NCBI RefSeq assembly: GCF_004168255.1 | Contig: NZ_SEWG01000001.1 | Location: 310,001 to 374,000, forward strand | Direction: 5' to 3' | Source: Mucilaginibacter terrigena | Lineage (GTDB): Bacteria > Bacteroidota > Bacteroidia > Sphingobacteriales > Sphingobacteriaceae | DNA length: 64,000 bases | Shown: positions 62,872-64,000 of the stretch, piece by piece | Layout of the letters: every line of letters begins with the position of its first letter | How positions within the stretch are numbered: position 1 is the stretch's first letter | Notes under the pieces: generated by a model | Told to the model about the DNA's origin: nothing | Seen by the model: only the letters and a program-made list of their open reading frames with translations | Databases searched by the model: none | Translations under genes and position numbers: made by a program

Positions 62872-64000
62872 ATGGAAAATTACACCATTATATTAGTGAT
62901 CATGGCCCTGATGATAGGGGTATGCGGTATTGCCGATAAATTGAAGGTACCGATACCTGTATTATTATTATTGGCGGGGATAGGTGTCGGCTTTATGCCG
63001 GCGATGCCGGGAATATTGTTGAACCCCGAGATCATCATGCTGCTTTTTTTGCCCCCTTTATTATATGATGCCGCGTTCAATATCTCGTTTAAGGATTTTA
63101 AAACCAACAGTAACACAATAGGCGCGCTGGCTATTGGGCTGGTATTTATGACAACGGCCGGTATTGCGGTTATCGCCCATTACCTTATAGCCGGGATGAC
63201 GTGGCCGCTGGCTTTTGTATTAGGCGCTATACTTTCTGCTACCGATGCTGTGGCCGCAGTGGGTATTACCAAAGGCCTGGGCTTGCCACATAAAACAGTA
63301 ACTATACTGGAAGGCGAAAGCCTGGTTAATGATGCATCTGCATTGGTAGCGTATCGTTTTGCGGTAGCCGCGGTTACGGGCGTTGTATTTGTATTCTGGC
63401 AGGCATCGTTACAGTTCGCAGCAGTTTTAGGCGGAGGTTTCCTGGTTGGGCTTATAATGTCTGCACTACTGGCTTATACGCTTCGGTATTTCCGTACTAA
63501 CCCTATGGTTGTGGCCAGCCTGTTGCTGTTGATGCCTTTTGTAACTTATCTTATCGCCGAAAATTACCATGTATCGGGGGTGATAGCAGTTGTTGTATTG
63601 GGCCTGGGGATGTCGCGCTTAAGCCGCGAGAAATTTCCTGAAAAATTCAAAGAACGATCGCGGCATTTTTGGGAGGTGATCACTTTTTTGATAAACGGAT
63701 TAATATTTCTGTTGATAGGCCTGCAGTTCCCTTTAGTATTAAAACGTATGGCTACCACACAGATCTGGCCTTTTATAGGTTATGCGGCTGTTATTACTAT
63801 TGTAACGATAGCTATCCGGATGGTAAGGGTGTACCTGCAACAGTTTAATCTGCAAAAAGCCTTCCGGGGAAAGCGTAAGGTTAGTGAAGAGGCTTTGTTT
63901 GATTCGAGGACGAGTTTTATCATCAGTTGGTCGGGTATGCGGGGCATAGTTTCTTTGGCAATTGCCATTGGCTTACCGGTTACCATGGAGAACGGAACGC
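62872..64000 (+). CDS. CPA1-family Na+/H+ antiporter, 3' end cut by window
   Basis: At least 376 residues of a membrane antiporter, beginning MENYTIILVIMALMIGVCG and continuing without stop to the right edge. About ten membrane helices are visible. CPA1 motifs include LFLPPLLYDAAFNIS, SATDAVAAVGI and EGESLVNDASALV with the functional Asn-Asp, plus SGMRGIVSLAIAIGLP near the edge. It exchanges Na+ (or K+) for H+ for pH and salt balance. The C-terminal regulatory part lies outside. It is divergent from the hypothetical gene. Confidence 0.92.
   Translation, partial: MENYTIILVIMALMIGVCGIADKLKVPIPVLLLLAGIGVGFMPAMPGILLNPEIIMLLFLPPLLYDAAFNISFKDFKTNSNTIGALAIGLVFMTTAGIAVIAHYLIAGMTWPLAFVLGAILSATDAVAAVGITKGLGLPHKTVTILEGESLVNDASALVAYRFAVAAVTGVVFVFWQASLQFAAVLGGGFLVGLIMSALLAYTLRYFRTNPMVVASLLLLMPFVTYLIAENYHVSGVIAVVVLGLGMSRLSREKFPEKFKERSRHFWEVITFLINGLIFLLIGLQFPLVLKRMATTQIWPFIGYAAVITIVTIAIRMVRVYLQQFNLQKAFRGKRKVSEEALFDSRTSFIISWSGMRGIVSLAIAIGLPVTMENGT

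Overview
The window reads as a chromosomal stretch of a soil- or plant-associated Bacteroidota, most likely Sphingobacteriaceae close to Mucilaginibacter or Pedobacter. The evidence is three SusC/SusD pairs, two ECF sigma/FecR anti-sigma pairs, a type IX secretion (CHU_C) C-terminal domain, many lipoprotein signal peptides, A-rich translation starts and TAnnTTTG-type -7 promoter boxes. No insertion sequence, prophage or CRISPR array was seen. The species is an inference.

Locus A (about 135-14758) is a polysaccharide utilisation locus (PUL). It holds an AraC-type regulator, a GH30 and a GH5 lipoprotein glycosidase that share a duplicated promoter and signal-peptide module, a SusC/SusD pair without sigma/anti-sigma genes, a multidomain esterase, a GntR regulator with a sugar-binding-protein-like sensor, and a fused deoxysugar-phosphate aldolase/short-chain dehydrogenase (L-rhamnose or L-fucose type).

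Locus B (about 14807-42496) has an ECF sigma factor divergent from FecR-SusC-SusD. Then come GH116, an acetyltransferase, GH172, an operon of GH27, a PQQ/cytochrome c dehydrogenase, GH140 (apiosidase family) and a polysaccharide deacetylase. On the opposite strand lie a T9SS NHL-repeat protein, a GH95 with altered catalytic residues, a second GH172, a sugar epimerase and an MFS exporter. Together they suggest attack on a branched plant glycan, possibly with pectin RG-II-like side chains (apiose, L-galactose/L-fucose, rhamnose, galactose).

Locus C (about 42667-56074) is a compact alpha-mannan PUL: ECF sigma, FecR, SusC, SusD, SusE-like protein, GH76 endo-alpha-1,6-mannanase, GH125 exo-alpha-1,6-mannosidase and a glutaminase-A-like (DUF4965) protein with an inserted jelly-roll.

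The remainder (56284-64000) is mostly housekeeping: PAP2 phosphatase, an AT-rich ParD/ParE toxin-antitoxin pair, tRNA-Leu(CAA) next to a broken tRNA-Leu-like copy, HscB, a BtuF-like binding protein, tRNA-Leu(UAG), KatG, a hypothetical protein, and a CPA1 Na+/H+ antiporter cut by the right edge.

The most interesting signal is non-coding. A 10-bp element (consensus about RCAGYAYAGS), usually as two abutting direct repeats, recurs before at least eight transcription units of loci A and B. It lies a constant 19 bp (end to start) upstream of a -7-like box, where the -33 box would be. This looks like an activator-dependent regulon joining loci A and B, while SusC genes of loci B and C are instead under ECF/FecR control. 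Second in interest is the GH95 enzyme, whose catalytic Asn/Asp residues appear reciprocally exchanged.
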